The notes beneath the pieces were generated by a model that was not told the origin of the DNA, made no database searches, and saw only the letters and a program-made list of their open reading frames with translations. From contig JADJXV010000016.1 of assembly GCA_016720145.1 (NCBI GenBank), positions 46,541 to 110,540 of the forward strand: 64,000 bases of DNA. The letters are read 5' to 3'. Shown here piece after piece: positions 1 through 9,331 of the stretch. How positions within the stretch are numbered: position 1 is the stretch's first letter; the number at the start of each line of letters is the position of its first letter. The stretch is from Ignavibacteria bacterium. GTDB taxonomy: Bacteria > Bacteroidota > Ignavibacteria > Kapaibacteriales > UBA961. The position numbers were made by a program, and so were the translations under genes.

Positions 1-430
1 CCAAAATATCCGCCGGCTTGATGAGAATCTGTAGTCCGCGTTGCCCGGGACTAATGCTAATCTCGTCAAATAGTTGGGCGGTCTCTTCGATGAAGGTTGG
101 GAATTGCTTTTTCATGCCGATAGGAGAGCAACCGCCGCGTATGTAACCAGTCAGCGGTTGTAATTCTTTCAGTGGTAACATAGCACACGATTTATTACCC
201 GAAATCTGCGCCGCTTTTTTGAGGGAAAGTTCTTCATTACCCGGGATCACCGCCACAAAATACTTCACCACATCACCGACTAAGACCAGCGTTTTAAAGA
301 CTTGTTCGGGTGGGAGTCCGATTTTATTGGCTACTGTAATAGCGTCGAGCGACTCTTCGTCCACCGTGTATTCGAGCAGCTTGTAGGTGATGGAATGGGC
401 GTCTAATATTCTACAACAGTTTGTTTTCAT
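1..430 (-). CDS. ybaK: Cys-tRNA(Pro)/Cys-tRNA(Cys) deacylase YbaK/EbsC (partial, runs off left edge)
   Basis: The minus-strand frame from the ATG at 428-430 gives about 143 residues starting MKTNCCRILDAHSITYKLLE and leaves the window before its stop. The family hydrolyses Cys wrongly attached to tRNA(Pro) in the cytoplasm. Family marks visible: the 'VFKTLV' segment, the K in 'SLKKAAQISGNKSCAML' and the 'TGYIRGGCSPIGMKKQFPTF' block with the conserved Gly-Gly-x-x-Pro-x-Gly. The full family length is about 155-160, so only the last dozen residues are missing. Its ATG directly abuts the TAA of the upstream ABC-F gene, and the ribosome site GGAGGG lies inside that gene's end, so the two are translated from one message. 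Family assignment is firm. Confidence 0.93.
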   Translation of the reverse strand, partial: MKTNCCRILDAHSITYKLLEYTVDEESLDAITVANKIGLPPEQVFKTLVLVGDVVKYFVAVIPGNEELSLKKAAQISGNKSCAMLPLKELQPLTGYIRGGCSPIGMKKQFPTFIEETAQLFDEISISPGQRGLQILIKPADIL

Positions 431-2323
431 TTATCCCTCCATAAGTTCTGTCAGCTCCATCCAACGATGCGTGAGTGCATCGATTTTACCCGAAACACCA
501 GCTAATTCATCGGATTTTTCCATCAGCTTTTTGTAGTCAGTTTCGCCACCGTTTAAGTACGTTTCGATGTTTTTCTTGGTTGATTCGAGGTCTGCAATTC
601 GCTTTTCAATTTGATCAAACTCTTTTTTGTCATTAAAAGAAAGTGCTTTCTTTTTTGGAGAATTGACTTTGACTTCTTGGGTAGTTTTTCCGGACTTGAT
701 GTCTTGTTTCAATGATTTTTCAGCGATTTCTTTCTTCTCTAAATACGCTGAATAATTGCCGGGATATTCCTTAATAACTCCATTACCTTCAAAACAGTAA
801 ATCGTTTCGACAGTTTTATCTAAAAACGAACGATCATGGGATACGATTATCAACACACCAAGGAAATTATCAAGATATTCCTCGAGAGAATTCAGCGTCT
901 GAATATCAAAATCATTGGTCGGCTCATCAAAGAAGAGCACATTAGGATTCTTCATGAGAATCGTCAGCAAATAGAGACGCCGCTTCTCACCACCGGAGAG
1001 TGTACCAACTTGTGAATGATGCTGTTTTGGCGGGAAATTGAAACGTTCGAGCAAGTTTTTGCAGGTGAGAAAGCGTTCTTTTCCAATACCGGTATCAATA
1101 AATTCAGCGATATCACGCAAGGTGCCAATGAGCGTCTGACCATCATTTAATCCCTTTGTTTCCTGGTCAAAATAGCCGAGGGTGACAGAATCTCCAAGCT
1201 GCGCGTAACCGCTATCGGGCTGTAATCGCCCGGAAAGGATGTTTAATAGTGTCGATTTGCCGGCACCATTAGCGCCAATAATCCCAATGCGGTCACCGGG
1301 TGCTGCTTTGTAATGAAAATTCCTAAATAACAACTGACCATTAATAGACTTGCTGAGATTCCCGGCATCGATGATTTTCCCTCCCAAGAACTTATTTCCA
1401 AGCTCAATCTTAATGTCTTTTTGTTCGGTAGGTTTGGGAACAGACTGCATTTTAGCAATCCAATCTATACGACTTTTTTGTTTGGTACGCCGCGCTTTTG
1501 CGCCGCGCTGCAGCCATACGAGTTCGTTGCGGAGTTTATTGCGTTCATGTTCGGCTGTTCTGTCCTCGGTATCAAGCGCAGCTTCTTTCTTTTCAAGGTA
1601 ATACTCAAAATTCCCACTGTACGAAAAGAGCGTATTACGATCGACTTCGACAATACGCGTCGCAACTGCATCCAAGAAATACCGATCGTGGGTCACGAGA
1701 AGCAGGGCGATGTTGGCATTTTGCAGGTAATCCTGAAGCCATTGCACGGAGTCGGCATCAAGGTGGTTGGTGGGCTCATCGAGAATCAGCAAATCCGGCT
1801 TAGAGAGAAGAGCACGGGAGAGGGCGACACGTTTGCGTTGACCGCCGGAGAGATTTTTCACATTTTCATCAAATCTCGTTACACCAAGTTTGGATAATAT
1901 CGTTTTGGCGTCATTTTCTAAATTCCATCCGTCATGTAAGTCTATTTCATGCGACACATTAGCGAGTTTGTCTTCGATGTCGGCGTTGGACTCGACGGCC
2001 ATGATACCACAGAGGTGGTGATATTCATCCATCAAGCCCTGCACTTCAGGTTTAGCGCCCATGACGGTATGGAGTACATTATCAGCTTTGTCGAAATTGG
2101 GGAGTTGTTCGAGGTATTCCATCCGCGCGCTATTATTAAACGCCACGATGCCCTCATCGGCAACTTCTTTGCCGGCAATTATACGGAGAAGGGTCGTCTT
2201 ACCGGCGCCATTGCGTCCGATCACGCCGATACGTTCGCCGTCTTCCATACCAAAAGAGATGTTTTCAAAAAGTAGCTTGTCAAGAAAGGACTTCGCGATG
2301 TTGTTGCAGGAGAATATGGTCAT
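431..2323 (-). CDS. uup: ABC-F family ATPase, Uup type
   Basis: Soluble tandem-ABC protein of 630 residues with no membrane segment; ABC-F proteins act on ribosomes, and Uup also affects DNA precise excision. Walker A motifs are GRNGAGKT (about residues 36-43) and GANGAGKS (about 346-353); signatures are LSGGQRKR (about 158) and LSGGEKRR (about 440); both Walker B motifs end in DEPTNH/DEPTND. The region between the cassettes is the charged ABC-F linker. The last 75 residues form a charged coiled coil ending in an E-x-L-M motif, which is the Uup-specific C-terminal domain and separates it from EttA. I start at M33 of the longer open frame (up to 2419), because the ABC domain begins there with 'MTIFSCNNIAKSF'; no clear ribosome site supports either start. 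Followed without a gap by ybaK. Confidence 0.9.
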   Translation of the reverse strand: MTIFSCNNIAKSFLDKLLFENISFGMEDGERIGVIGRNGAGKTTLLRIIAGKEVADEGIVAFNNSARMEYLEQLPNFDKADNVLHTVMGAKPEVQGLMDEYHHLCGIMAVESNADIEDKLANVSHEIDLHDGWNLENDAKTILSKLGVTRFDENVKNLSGGQRKRVALSRALLSKPDLLILDEPTNHLDADSVQWLQDYLQNANIALLLVTHDRYFLDAVATRIVEVDRNTLFSYSGNFEYYLEKKEAALDTEDRTAEHERNKLRNELVWLQRGAKARRTKQKSRIDWIAKMQSVPKPTEQKDIKIELGNKFLGGKIIDAGNLSKSINGQLLFRNFHYKAAPGDRIGIIGANGAGKSTLLNILSGRLQPDSGYAQLGDSVTLGYFDQETKGLNDGQTLIGTLRDIAEFIDTGIGKERFLTCKNLLERFNFPPKQHHSQVGTLSGGEKRRLYLLTILMKNPNVLFFDEPTNDFDIQTLNSLEEYLDNFLGVLIIVSHDRSFLDKTVETIYCFEGNGVIKEYPGNYSAYLEKKEIAEKSLKQDIKSGKTTQEVKVNSPKKKALSFNDKKEFDQIEKRIADLESTKKNIETYLNGGETDYKKLMEKSDELAGVSGKIDALTHRWMELTELMEG

Positions 2324-2633
2324 ATTGAGAGAGGAATCTGTATAAATCGACTGGAAGAGATGTTGAGCAACATCTATAAAAAGCGAAAACCCGCCAGAGT
2401 GTGCATCGTAGAGAGGCATGGGCGGGTACTATTGGATGCAAAAATACGTTAAAATATGGTAGTGTACAAGCGGAGGGCTTACAAATCCATTCCAACTATC
2501 TTGTAATAGACTGTATTATGCGAGGATGAAAGAAGGAAGTCGTGTCACAGGGAGTTCTGGTGAGAAAATTAAATGTGAAAGCGTCGGCACTATTGTGATT
2601 AATCGAATATGTATATTCGGAATTCTTTGGCAG
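2324..2633. other. Intergenic, no gene seen
   Basis: Between the convergently spaced ends of two minus-strand genes: it holds the leader of uup and the downstream region of the DUF4411 gene. It includes a possible N-terminal extension of Uup up to 2419. I see no convincing terminator hairpin or RNA gene here. Confidence 0.4.
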
Positions 2634-3134
2634 TTAGAATGTTTCGCCTAATTGTCTGAACATTCCGATTGTATTTACTACTTTAATATTCAAGGCATTA
2701 CAAGCATCGGGTATCTTTATTTTATTTTTCCTTGCCGGTTCACTTGTTTCCTGTGTAACTACAATTCTACTATTTGAATCTGCAAGTGCAAAGGCGACAA
2801 TAAATGCATCTGCTTCATCAGCATCTAAAAATTCATGCAAAGCACTTTGTTGGTAATGGCTGTTTTTCGAGGTAGCCCATATTGCGACTTGGCCATATTG
2901 GGACATTACTTGCGTAGTATCTTTGAAAAAATCTTGGGGTAAATTTTGCTGACACCAGTCTTCTAATGTATCATTTTTGTCGTACAGCTCATTTCGTACT
3001 TTGTCGATGCTGATAATTCTTCCGGCATCAGCTAAGAACTTGACCTTACTCCAAAAACTGAACGCGATATCTAACGGATAGGTCGTTCTGTGGGCATCAA
3101 TGAAAAAATTGCTGTCAACAACATAAACATCCAT
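2634..3134 (-). CDS. DUF4411 family PIN-like protein (putative toxin nuclease)
   Basis: 166 residues starting MDVYVVDSNFFIDAH. The first acidic PIN residue is in 'VDSNFFIDA', a conserved Glu follows in 'DKVRNEL', and the third acidic site is 'DADEADAFIVAFA'; the late 'VTQETSEP' is typical of DUF4411. PIN proteins are Mg-dependent RNases, and DUF4411 members are commonly encoded beside an ImmA/IrrE-type gene, as here. The start is placed at 3134, 4 bases after the stop of the upstream XRE/ImmA gene; the open frame extends 14 codons further into that gene without a reason to use them. The tight spacing argues for one operon. A toxin role is inferred from family and context; it has not been tested for this protein. 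Confidence 0.82.
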   Translation of the reverse strand: MDVYVVDSNFFIDAHRTTYPLDIAFSFWSKVKFLADAGRIISIDKVRNELYDKNDTLEDWCQQNLPQDFFKDTTQVMSQYGQVAIWATSKNSHYQQSALHEFLDADEADAFIVAFALADSNSRIVVTQETSEPARKNKIKIPDACNALNIKVVNTIGMFRQLGETF

Positions 3135-3138
3135 AAAA

Positions 3139-4263
3139 TTATAAATGTTCGGTAAAAAAAGTGTGGAAGGTATCACCTTTCAAACTGGTGAGTTTACAGG
3201 CATCTCGATATAAAAGAGCGCCGGATTTGACGGCTGTATCAACATGAGATGCAAAGGTGATACTTAGTCGTTTTTTTGTGGTAGCGTAAAAATCTCCGCC
3301 CGAGGTTTTTCCTTTTTTTACATACTCACGATTCATATAATCATTATAAAAATCATGAAATTCTTTTGACGTGATTTGCTGCGTATCTAATGCCCGTCTT
3401 GCGATTACTATTTCACTTACTTTAAAATATTTAGAAGCTACTGTAAAACTCCGGTTTTTTTGCCAAACGCTTATAAATGCACGCTCAGGTACTAAAAACT
3501 CTGCAGCAACCATATCACATAATCTTTCAATAGGATCATTTGCGGGTTGAAGATTATTATTGTCGAATCCTGCACTTTGTCCAATCCAAATATGTGCTAA
3601 TTCATGAACTATCGTAAACATTTGAGCCGATTTGCTGTCTGCATTATTGATGAACATAAAAGGGGCCATAGTATCGACCAAAACAAATCCACGGCACTCT
3701 TCAACCGAAATGCTTCTGTGAGCATTATTTTCAACTACACCATTAAAGACAGTTATGATACCTTTTTCTTCGATGTGCTCAACGAGATGATCTTGCGCAT
3801 CTTGCCAAGTGCTAAATGTACTTGCCCAATGCAAATCCAAACCAAGTGTTTCTCTAATGTTAGCAACAATTTCCTGTACATCATGAAGATTGTGATACTT
3901 ACCAACGAATGGTAATGAGTCGTATCCATTATCTAAGAGATACTCTCGAAGCCAATCTTGCCGTTGCTTTACTAAGAGTATGGTATCATAAATATTAACA
4001 CTTACACGAGTATCAATTGCGGACTTGGTTCTAAAGAAAGGAAAGGATAGCTTTTCGTTCGGTGGCTCAGGTAAGAAAAAATATCCATAAGGAAGGTGTA
4101 CCGTATTGGAAAATTCTTCCAGCTGTTTTACGGTGGGCTTCTTCTCACCGCTTAACCATTTCCGGACATTTGGTACTTTATCTAACATTTCATGCAGTTC
4201 ATACCCCGCTCGGGTTATTGCCCAAGTGAGTATGTCAGCATTTATGGTTACTTCGGTTTTCAT
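3139..4263 (-). CDS. XRE-type HTH / ImmA-IrrE family metallopeptidase (putative antitoxin or regulator)
   Basis: 374 residues. The first 70 resemble an XRE-like DNA-binding fold ('AGYELHEMLDKVPNVRKWLS', then 'LPYGYFFLPEPP'), and the central part carries the zinc-protease motif HELAH (about residues 215-219) with the downstream 'MVAAEFLVPE' glutamate segment of the ImmA/IrrE family (COG2856). ImmA proteins cleave or control partner repressors; those beside DUF4411 PIN proteins are presumed antitoxin-like. I choose the ATG at 4263 (MKTEVTINAD), where the family homology begins; an upstream ATG at 4335 would overlap the previous gene. Four bases separate its stop from the PIN gene start. Confidence 0.85.
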   Translation of the reverse strand: MKTEVTINADILTWAITRAGYELHEMLDKVPNVRKWLSGEKKPTVKQLEEFSNTVHLPYGYFFLPEPPNEKLSFPFFRTKSAIDTRVSVNIYDTILLVKQRQDWLREYLLDNGYDSLPFVGKYHNLHDVQEIVANIRETLGLDLHWASTFSTWQDAQDHLVEHIEEKGIITVFNGVVENNAHRSISVEECRGFVLVDTMAPFMFINNADSKSAQMFTIVHELAHIWIGQSAGFDNNNLQPANDPIERLCDMVAAEFLVPERAFISVWQKNRSFTVASKYFKVSEIVIARRALDTQQITSKEFHDFYNDYMNREYVKKGKTSGGDFYATTKKRLSITFASHVDTAVKSGALLYRDACKLTSLKGDTFHTFFTEHL

Positions 4264-4315
4264 ATCGCAAATATAGGTAATTCCATAGAAATACATCACC
4301 GCTATTCTTCCACAA

Positions 4316-4993
4316 TTACCGGTCAAGTTCATCATTGATTAAAACCCCTGACTCCCGTACCGTTGCCGCCCACACAGCTGCATAATTATCTGCAAATTTC
4401 TCTACTTTTGTTCGAGCGGCTTTGCTCCAAAAACGCTTATGCAAGCTATCGATGGCATGTCCGATTTCATGCAACAGGAGCGTTTCGGCATAATATCGCT
4501 TGATTTCGCTTGCCGTCCATTGCAAATACCATCCGCCCGTGTCTTCGTGGAGAAGAGGAGAGTACCGTTTGTAAAAGTTAAGCACCCTCTGCGGCGGCTT
4601 TTGAGTGCCTACTCGCATCTTGAAATCATGAGGAAACGGGTGTAAAAGTAGTACATTCACTCCACTGCCCGAAACAAAACACCCTTGAAAGGTTTCGCCC
4701 TTTTGATACTCTGTTTTCTTAACTTTCTGCAACCAAATATGCGTAATATGTTGCGTATGCTCACTCGGTAATGTGTCTAACACCGCTTGAATTTCACCCT
4801 TTGTCAGAGGAAAATAGAAGTCCCGCGAAGGATTTTCAATGATAAACACCGGCAATGCATCGAGAGAAGACGGCTTTTGTAAAGTATGCAGTCTGTTGAA
4901 TATGTTGTCGGTTACCTTCATTCTCATCCGTCCGCCGGCAATATCACCAAATTTTCGATTCTTTTTCCATGCAGTATGTTTTCTGCTTTGCAT
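4316..4993 (-). CDS. Small HEXXH putative metallopeptidase, unknown family
   Basis: 225 residues at most, no signal peptide or membrane segment. The only recognisable feature is 'LLLHEIGHAID' (H175, E176, H179), a zincin HEXXH motif; 'KFADNYAAVWA' 20 residues later may supply the third ligand, since an Asp or His-bearing 'FADxxA' helix follows the motif in several zincins. It is the first gene of a three-gene minus-strand group with the XRE/ImmA and DUF4411 genes, 52 bases before the former. Alternative starts at 4927 and 4921 (ATG AGA ATG) would trim a very basic 22-24 residue N-terminus, and GGCGGACGG lies just ahead of them. I do not recognise the family, and the function is not assigned. 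Confidence 0.7.
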   Translation of the reverse strand: MQSRKHTAWKKNRKFGDIAGGRMRMKVTDNIFNRLHTLQKPSSLDALPVFIIENPSRDFYFPLTKGEIQAVLDTLPSEHTQHITHIWLQKVKKTEYQKGETFQGCFVSGSGVNVLLLHPFPHDFKMRVGTQKPPQRVLNFYKRYSPLLHEDTGGWYLQWTASEIKRYYAETLLLHEIGHAIDSLHKRFWSKAARTKVEKFADNYAAVWAATVRESGVLINDELDR

Positions 4994-5030
4994 CGCACGC
5001 TCGCTGTATGTGTATGGGGTTCACATTCTT

Positions 5031-5050
5031 CCCACGGTTGAAACCGTGGG
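5031..5050. repeat. REP-like hairpin
   Basis: CCCACGGTTGAAACCGTGGG is a nearly perfect palindrome (9-bp arms, 2-base centre) followed by CTATG. Such hairpins are typical of the extragenic palindromes mobilised by RAYT (REP-associated tyrosine) transposases in many phyla; no RAYT gene is in this window. It sits between the BatA gene end and the HEXXH gene start. Confidence 0.6.
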
Positions 5051-5108
5051 CTATGTATGAGATACCATCGAATAATTCTTCATAGAAATTGATAGGAATT
5101 TCAAGCAT

Positions 5109-7196
5109 TTACTCTCCATTTACATCATTCTTCGTAGCCCGTGCCACAAGCATTTCAGCAATAGCACACAATAGTGCCGCTATCAAACACGCCTTCCACA
5201 ACTCCGAACCAATCCTCGCTCGCGCTACACTTGCGACCACATTCTGCGGATTATCAATCCATTCAATAACCGCTTTGGGTGAGATTTTTCCTTTTAAATC
5301 ATGGTCAAATTCATCCTTCGAGAGGAAGGAAAGGAGTCCTTCGGAGGACGGAAAATTCACCGCAACCGTCGTCACCGGTTTGCCGTCGGCTGTAAAAATC
5401 TGATACACACCAAGCTGTTGCAAATTACCCACCGGAAGAGCCGCACCGCTCGGAAGAAGAGCTGCTTGACGGAAAAATTCGGTGTTATTGACATCCAAAA
5501 TCTTGAAATTCCCACCTGCTGCGAAACGTTTGGGGAGCGTAAGCGTTAGCGGAATGCCGGCAGTGACTTCTGCGCCAAGACCTTCTCTCATAGTGAGATA
5601 GACGAGCGACCGATAGAGCATCGTCGGGAAGATTCCCGTGAAGGGAAAATTACTCCATTCCGTACTCGGAGGCACGGCGCAGTAGATAATCTTGCCTTCG
5701 CCATGCTTTGATTCTGCTAAAAACGCACCACCTGCCATACTGATGAGCGCCTGACCGCCACTTGCGGGTAATGCCTTGGTAATCTTAGGAGATTCAACCA
5801 CGGCTTTCGAGTCGGTCGTACCTTTGAACACACCCTGAAAGAGCGGATGCTGCTTATCAACGGAGGTGAAGCCCGCGGGTTGTTCGTTGCTGAAGGATTG
5901 TTCGCTCACGCCCGAGAACCCTAGCCGAGCAATCGCCGCCGTAAACGCCGCCGGCTCTATCGTACCATCAGCAAACACAAGCGCGCCGCCGCCGTTTTGG
6001 ATATACCCGTCTAATCTATCAGCTTCACTTTGGCGGAGTCCACCGGCAATAATCACGGCATCATACTGACCAAAATTTACACCCGAAATATCCTGCGGAG
6101 CGATAGTTGTAACGGTCGCCGATTGATTATCACCCAATAAAAGACTGATGAATTTCACGTTTTGCGGTGCGCCGATGAGTGCGACCGTGGGCATCGCCGG
6201 TATCGAAAACCCAAAATACCGACGGTTATCCTGATCGAGTGCATCGCCTTCGATTTCGATGGTTGCTTTTGTGATGCCACGCTTTTGCGGGGGCGCTGCA
6301 ATCTGTACGCTGCGCACTTCACCGGCTGGAATATCGACCGTTCGCTGAGCGACGCGCTCACCATTAAAAAGCATGCTCACGACTACGCCGCTTGCTGCTT
6401 TTGCACTTGAATTGCGCAGGCGGGCTTCGACTTCGACAGGCTTTTCGGGCTGGAATATTCGGGTTAATACACTAACGGTGTCGATGGAGATGTTTTGTTC
6501 TAAGGCGCTGGCATTTCTACCGATAGGCACAGCAAAGACTGCGACCCGGTCATCGAATGAGCGAACAGAATCCTTGAGGTTTTCGGCAAATATATTCCGT
6601 TGTGCATCGGTGATGAGATAGACTTCACGGTTGATATTATTCGACGCTTCGAGAGCTGTGGAGGCGAGCCGCATGGCAGTTTCGAGTTTGGCGGTGGTGG
6701 ATGCTATCGGCAGCTTGGTGATTTCTTCTTTTAATAACGTGAAATTCCTCGAAAACGACGGATGCTTTTCATCCTGCACACTCATTGGCAGAAGTATCGC
6801 TTCGTCACCGTCTTTGAGCGCCGAGAGGATGGACAGCGCCGAGTTTTTCGCCTGCTTGAAGCGATTGCCGCCTTCATCGGAAGCGTCCATACTAAAGGAG
6901 TTATCGAGGAGAATGACGACACTTGTCTTGGCGTGTGTGCCAAGACCGGGGAGTGAACTCTTCACCGCGGGACGCGAGAAGGCGAGTACGGAGAAGATAA
7001 TAATCATCGTTCGGAGAATTAACAGGATAATCTGACGCAGTTTCAGGCGCCGAATCTTCGTTTTTTGGAGTTCTTTGAGGAAGCGCAGCGAAGAAAACTC
7101 GATGGTTTTTAGTTTGCGGAGGTTGAGCAGATGGAGCAGCACAGGAATAGCCGCAGCCGCAAGACCGAGTAAAACGAGAGGATTAAGAAACGTCAT
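5109..7196 (-). CDS. BatA-domain, VWA-domain membrane protein
   Basis: 695 residues from the ATG at 7196, where the BatA signature 'MTFLNPLVLLGLAAAAIPVLLH' begins (a longer frame reaches 7301 but adds non-family sequence). Order: membrane helix (3-22), the 'EFSSLRFLKEL' BatA motif, second helix (about 55-72), a von Willebrand A domain with MIDAS motif D98-N-S100-F-S102, a long beta-rich region, a glutamine-amidotransferase-like fold ('YDAVIIAGGLRQSEADRLDG'), and a last helix near the C-terminus ('CLIAALLCAIAEMLVA'). In Bacteroidota such proteins are encoded with MoxR and BatB/C/D genes and are linked to cell-envelope stress tolerance; here it stands alone, so no operon partner helps define its role. 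Confidence 0.85.
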   Translation of the reverse strand: MTFLNPLVLLGLAAAAIPVLLHLLNLRKLKTIEFSSLRFLKELQKTKIRRLKLRQIILLILRTMIIIFSVLAFSRPAVKSSLPGLGTHAKTSVVILLDNSFSMDASDEGGNRFKQAKNSALSILSALKDGDEAILLPMSVQDEKHPSFSRNFTLLKEEITKLPIASTTAKLETAMRLASTALEASNNINREVYLITDAQRNIFAENLKDSVRSFDDRVAVFAVPIGRNASALEQNISIDTVSVLTRIFQPEKPVEVEARLRNSSAKAASGVVVSMLFNGERVAQRTVDIPAGEVRSVQIAAPPQKRGITKATIEIEGDALDQDNRRYFGFSIPAMPTVALIGAPQNVKFISLLLGDNQSATVTTIAPQDISGVNFGQYDAVIIAGGLRQSEADRLDGYIQNGGGALVFADGTIEPAAFTAAIARLGFSGVSEQSFSNEQPAGFTSVDKQHPLFQGVFKGTTDSKAVVESPKITKALPASGGQALISMAGGAFLAESKHGEGKIIYCAVPPSTEWSNFPFTGIFPTMLYRSLVYLTMREGLGAEVTAGIPLTLTLPKRFAAGGNFKILDVNNTEFFRQAALLPSGAALPVGNLQQLGVYQIFTADGKPVTTVAVNFPSSEGLLSFLSKDEFDHDLKGKISPKAVIEWIDNPQNVVASVARARIGSELWKACLIAALLCAIAEMLVARATKNDVNGE

Positions 7197-7296
7197 AAGT
7201 AACTTATTTTCATGAAAAATGGAAGAGGGAATATGTCGTTTGAGGATGAAGGTTTGATATGAAAGTAGAAGTATCCTTTTTACGAAATAAAGCACT

Positions 7297-7404
7297 GTCA
7301 TTCTGAACCCTTCGGAGGGTGAAGAATCGAAACGTGCTGCATGACCAAGCTGTTACGTCATCATCACGTTTCGATTCTTCAGTCGAAGACTCCTTCAGAA
7401 TGAC
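7297..7404. repeat. Long imperfect inverted repeat
   Basis: Outer arms GTCATTCTGAA (7297 on) and TTCAGAATGAC (ending 7404) enclose inner arms GAAGAATCGAAACGTG (from 7321) and CACGTTTCGATTCTTC (7365-7380). The family recurs at 54308-54398 and as a half copy near 39514, always outside genes. It resembles dispersed 'CTGAACTTGTTTCAG' palindromes widespread in Bacteroidota and relatives. Confidence 0.75.
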
Positions 7405-7480
7405 ATACTTTTTAATCTTCTTCGAATTATGAGCTTAATACATTGCCCAATCATCCCACCTTCACCCCAACAAATCCAAT

Positions 7481-7520
7481 AAAAAATGTCCGGCTTGCCA
7501 AATGCGCAAGCCAGACATTT
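7481..7520 (-). terminator. Rho-independent terminator of the APC permease gene
   Basis: On the minus strand AAATGTCTGGCTTG and CAAGCCGGACATTT form a long stem with a 9-base loop, followed by a run of T. It lies 25 bases after the permease stop. Confidence 0.8.
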
Positions 7521-7545
7521 CAAAGGAACGAACCAAGCCGAAAAA

Positions 7546-9045
7546 TCATGCTTTCTTATTTCTGAGCTTGCTGTTTTTCGCGCTGTAGCCGAAGTAAATG
7601 ATAAAGCCGGCTGCTAACCAAATTATAAGTCGAAGCCACGTATCTCCAGGAAGAGATGCCATCATAGCAAGGCAAGCAACGATACCAAGAATTGGGACGA
7701 GCGGCACGAGCGGCGTTTTAAATGCACGTGGCAGATTTGGCTGTGTTTTGCGAAGAACTATTACACCGACACATACTAATACAAACGCCAATAAAGTACC
7801 AATACTTGTCATTTCACCAACGACATTTGATGGTACGAAAGCAGCAAATAAACTTACGAAGATCATAAATAAGATATTTGATTTCCAGGGAGTTTTGAAT
7901 TTAGGATGGACTTCCGAGAAGATTTTCGGCAACAATCCATCTTTGGACATCGAGAAAAACACGCGGGTTTGACCCATGAGCATCACCATAATCACCGATG
8001 AATAACCGGCGAGAATTGCGATAATAATTGCTTTATTTAGCCAAGGGAAGGCAGGCGTAATCATCCCATTTGCGCCAGTAGTACCCATGTGATCGATAGC
8101 CACAGCCACAGGAGCGATACCATCAGCGCCTTGGAAACTTGTATAATTTGCTACACCCGTCATGACATGCGCAAAAAGAATATAAAGAACTGTACAAATA
8201 GCAAGAGAAACGAGTATTCCAATTGGCATGTCACGTTTGGGATTCTTTGCTTCCTGGGCGGCCGTCGATACAGCGTCAAATCCTATATACGCAAAGAAGA
8301 TAATACCTGCTGCACGAACCACGCCGCTCCAGCCGAAATCTCCGAAATTACCGGTGTTATCAGGAATATACGGCGTGTAATTTGCTTGATTAATATAACC
8401 CCATCCAAGACCAATGAAGATAAGTACAACGGCAATTTTCAAGGCAACAATGACACCGTTGACCGTGGCAGATTCTTTGGTTCCTTTGATGAGGAGGAGA
8501 GACATGAGGACAACGATGAAGACTGCCGGAAGATTAATTAATCCGCTAACGACCGAGCCATCCGGCATCGTGGCGGTCGTAAAGGGTGAGAGAGTCAGCG
8601 AGGCAGGCAAGTGAATGTCATAATACCCAAAAAACTTAACAAGATACCGCGACCAACTAATCGCAACTGTTGCAGCGCCCACTGCATATTCAAGCACCAA
8701 ATCCCAGCCAATAATCCATGCAATAAATTCACCCATAGTAGCGTAGGAGTACGTGTAGGCACTACCGGCGACAGGGATCATCGAAGCAAATTCTGCATAA
8801 CACAATCCGGCGAACGCACATGCAACAGCAGCAATGATGAACGAAATCGTCACAGCAGGACCCGCGTTATGCGCCGCCGCGCCACCGGTAATTGAGAATA
8901 ATCCCGCACCGATAATTGCTCCAATTCCGAGAGCTACCAAGCTTGTCGCGCCGAGCGTTCGCTTGAGTCCGTGCTCTGAATCTCCACCGACTTCGCTTTG
9001 CAATTGAGTAATAGATTTCTTCACAAAAAGAGTAGATTCCGCCAT
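7546..9045 (-). CDS. APC superfamily amino-acid permease (CAT/YfnA type)
   Basis: 499 residues with 12 or more hydrophobic segments; inner-membrane uptake or exchange of amino acids, probably cationic ones by family. The first helix carries the APC motif 'GIGAIIGAGLFSITG', preceded by the charged 'EHGLKRTLGATSLVALG' that is typical of the CAT (TC 2.A.3.3) group; 'FFAYIGFDAVSTAAQEAKNP' is the conserved helix 6 segment. The start at 9045 is chosen because GGGAGGA lies 6-12 bases upstream, one of the few strong ribosome sites here; the frame stays open to 9138 but lacks support. Monocistronic, with a hairpin terminator after it. Substrate is not readable from the sequence. Confidence 0.9.
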   Translation of the reverse strand: MAESTLFVKKSITQLQSEVGGDSEHGLKRTLGATSLVALGIGAIIGAGLFSITGGAAAHNAGPAVTISFIIAAVACAFAGLCYAEFASMIPVAGSAYTYSYATMGEFIAWIIGWDLVLEYAVGAATVAISWSRYLVKFFGYYDIHLPASLTLSPFTTATMPDGSVVSGLINLPAVFIVVLMSLLLIKGTKESATVNGVIVALKIAVVLIFIGLGWGYINQANYTPYIPDNTGNFGDFGWSGVVRAAGIIFFAYIGFDAVSTAAQEAKNPKRDMPIGILVSLAICTVLYILFAHVMTGVANYTSFQGADGIAPVAVAIDHMGTTGANGMITPAFPWLNKAIIIAILAGYSSVIMVMLMGQTRVFFSMSKDGLLPKIFSEVHPKFKTPWKSNILFMIFVSLFAAFVPSNVVGEMTSIGTLLAFVLVCVGVIVLRKTQPNLPRAFKTPLVPLVPILGIVACLAMMASLPGDTWLRLIIWLAAGFIIYFGYSAKNSKLRNKKA

Positions 9046-9274
9046 GCATTCCTCCCAAAAAGTAGATAGATGAACCGCAAAAAATGTAATTAATTCGTAC
9101 AACTGCCGCAAAATTAACCATTCACGGCTCAAATACAAGTTCGAAATTTAATTGCAGAGTAATTAATTGAAATACCAACAGTTGGCGTGAATCGGAATTT
9201 GAGATTTTTTGACCCTTGGTAGATTTTAACGCAAAGTTCAATATGTGATTTATACTTTGGTTGAATGATTTACA

Positions 9275-9312
9275 TAAAAAAAGCCGATGTGTCTTTACAG
9301 TACATCGGCTTA
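9275..9312 (-). terminator. Terminator of the cytochrome c gene
   Basis: Minus-strand stem AAGCCGATGT / ACATCGGCTT with an 11-base loop and a following T7 run, 20 bases beyond the stop at 9332. Confidence 0.85.
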
Positions 9313-9331
9313 GAAAGAATTGACTTGTGAA

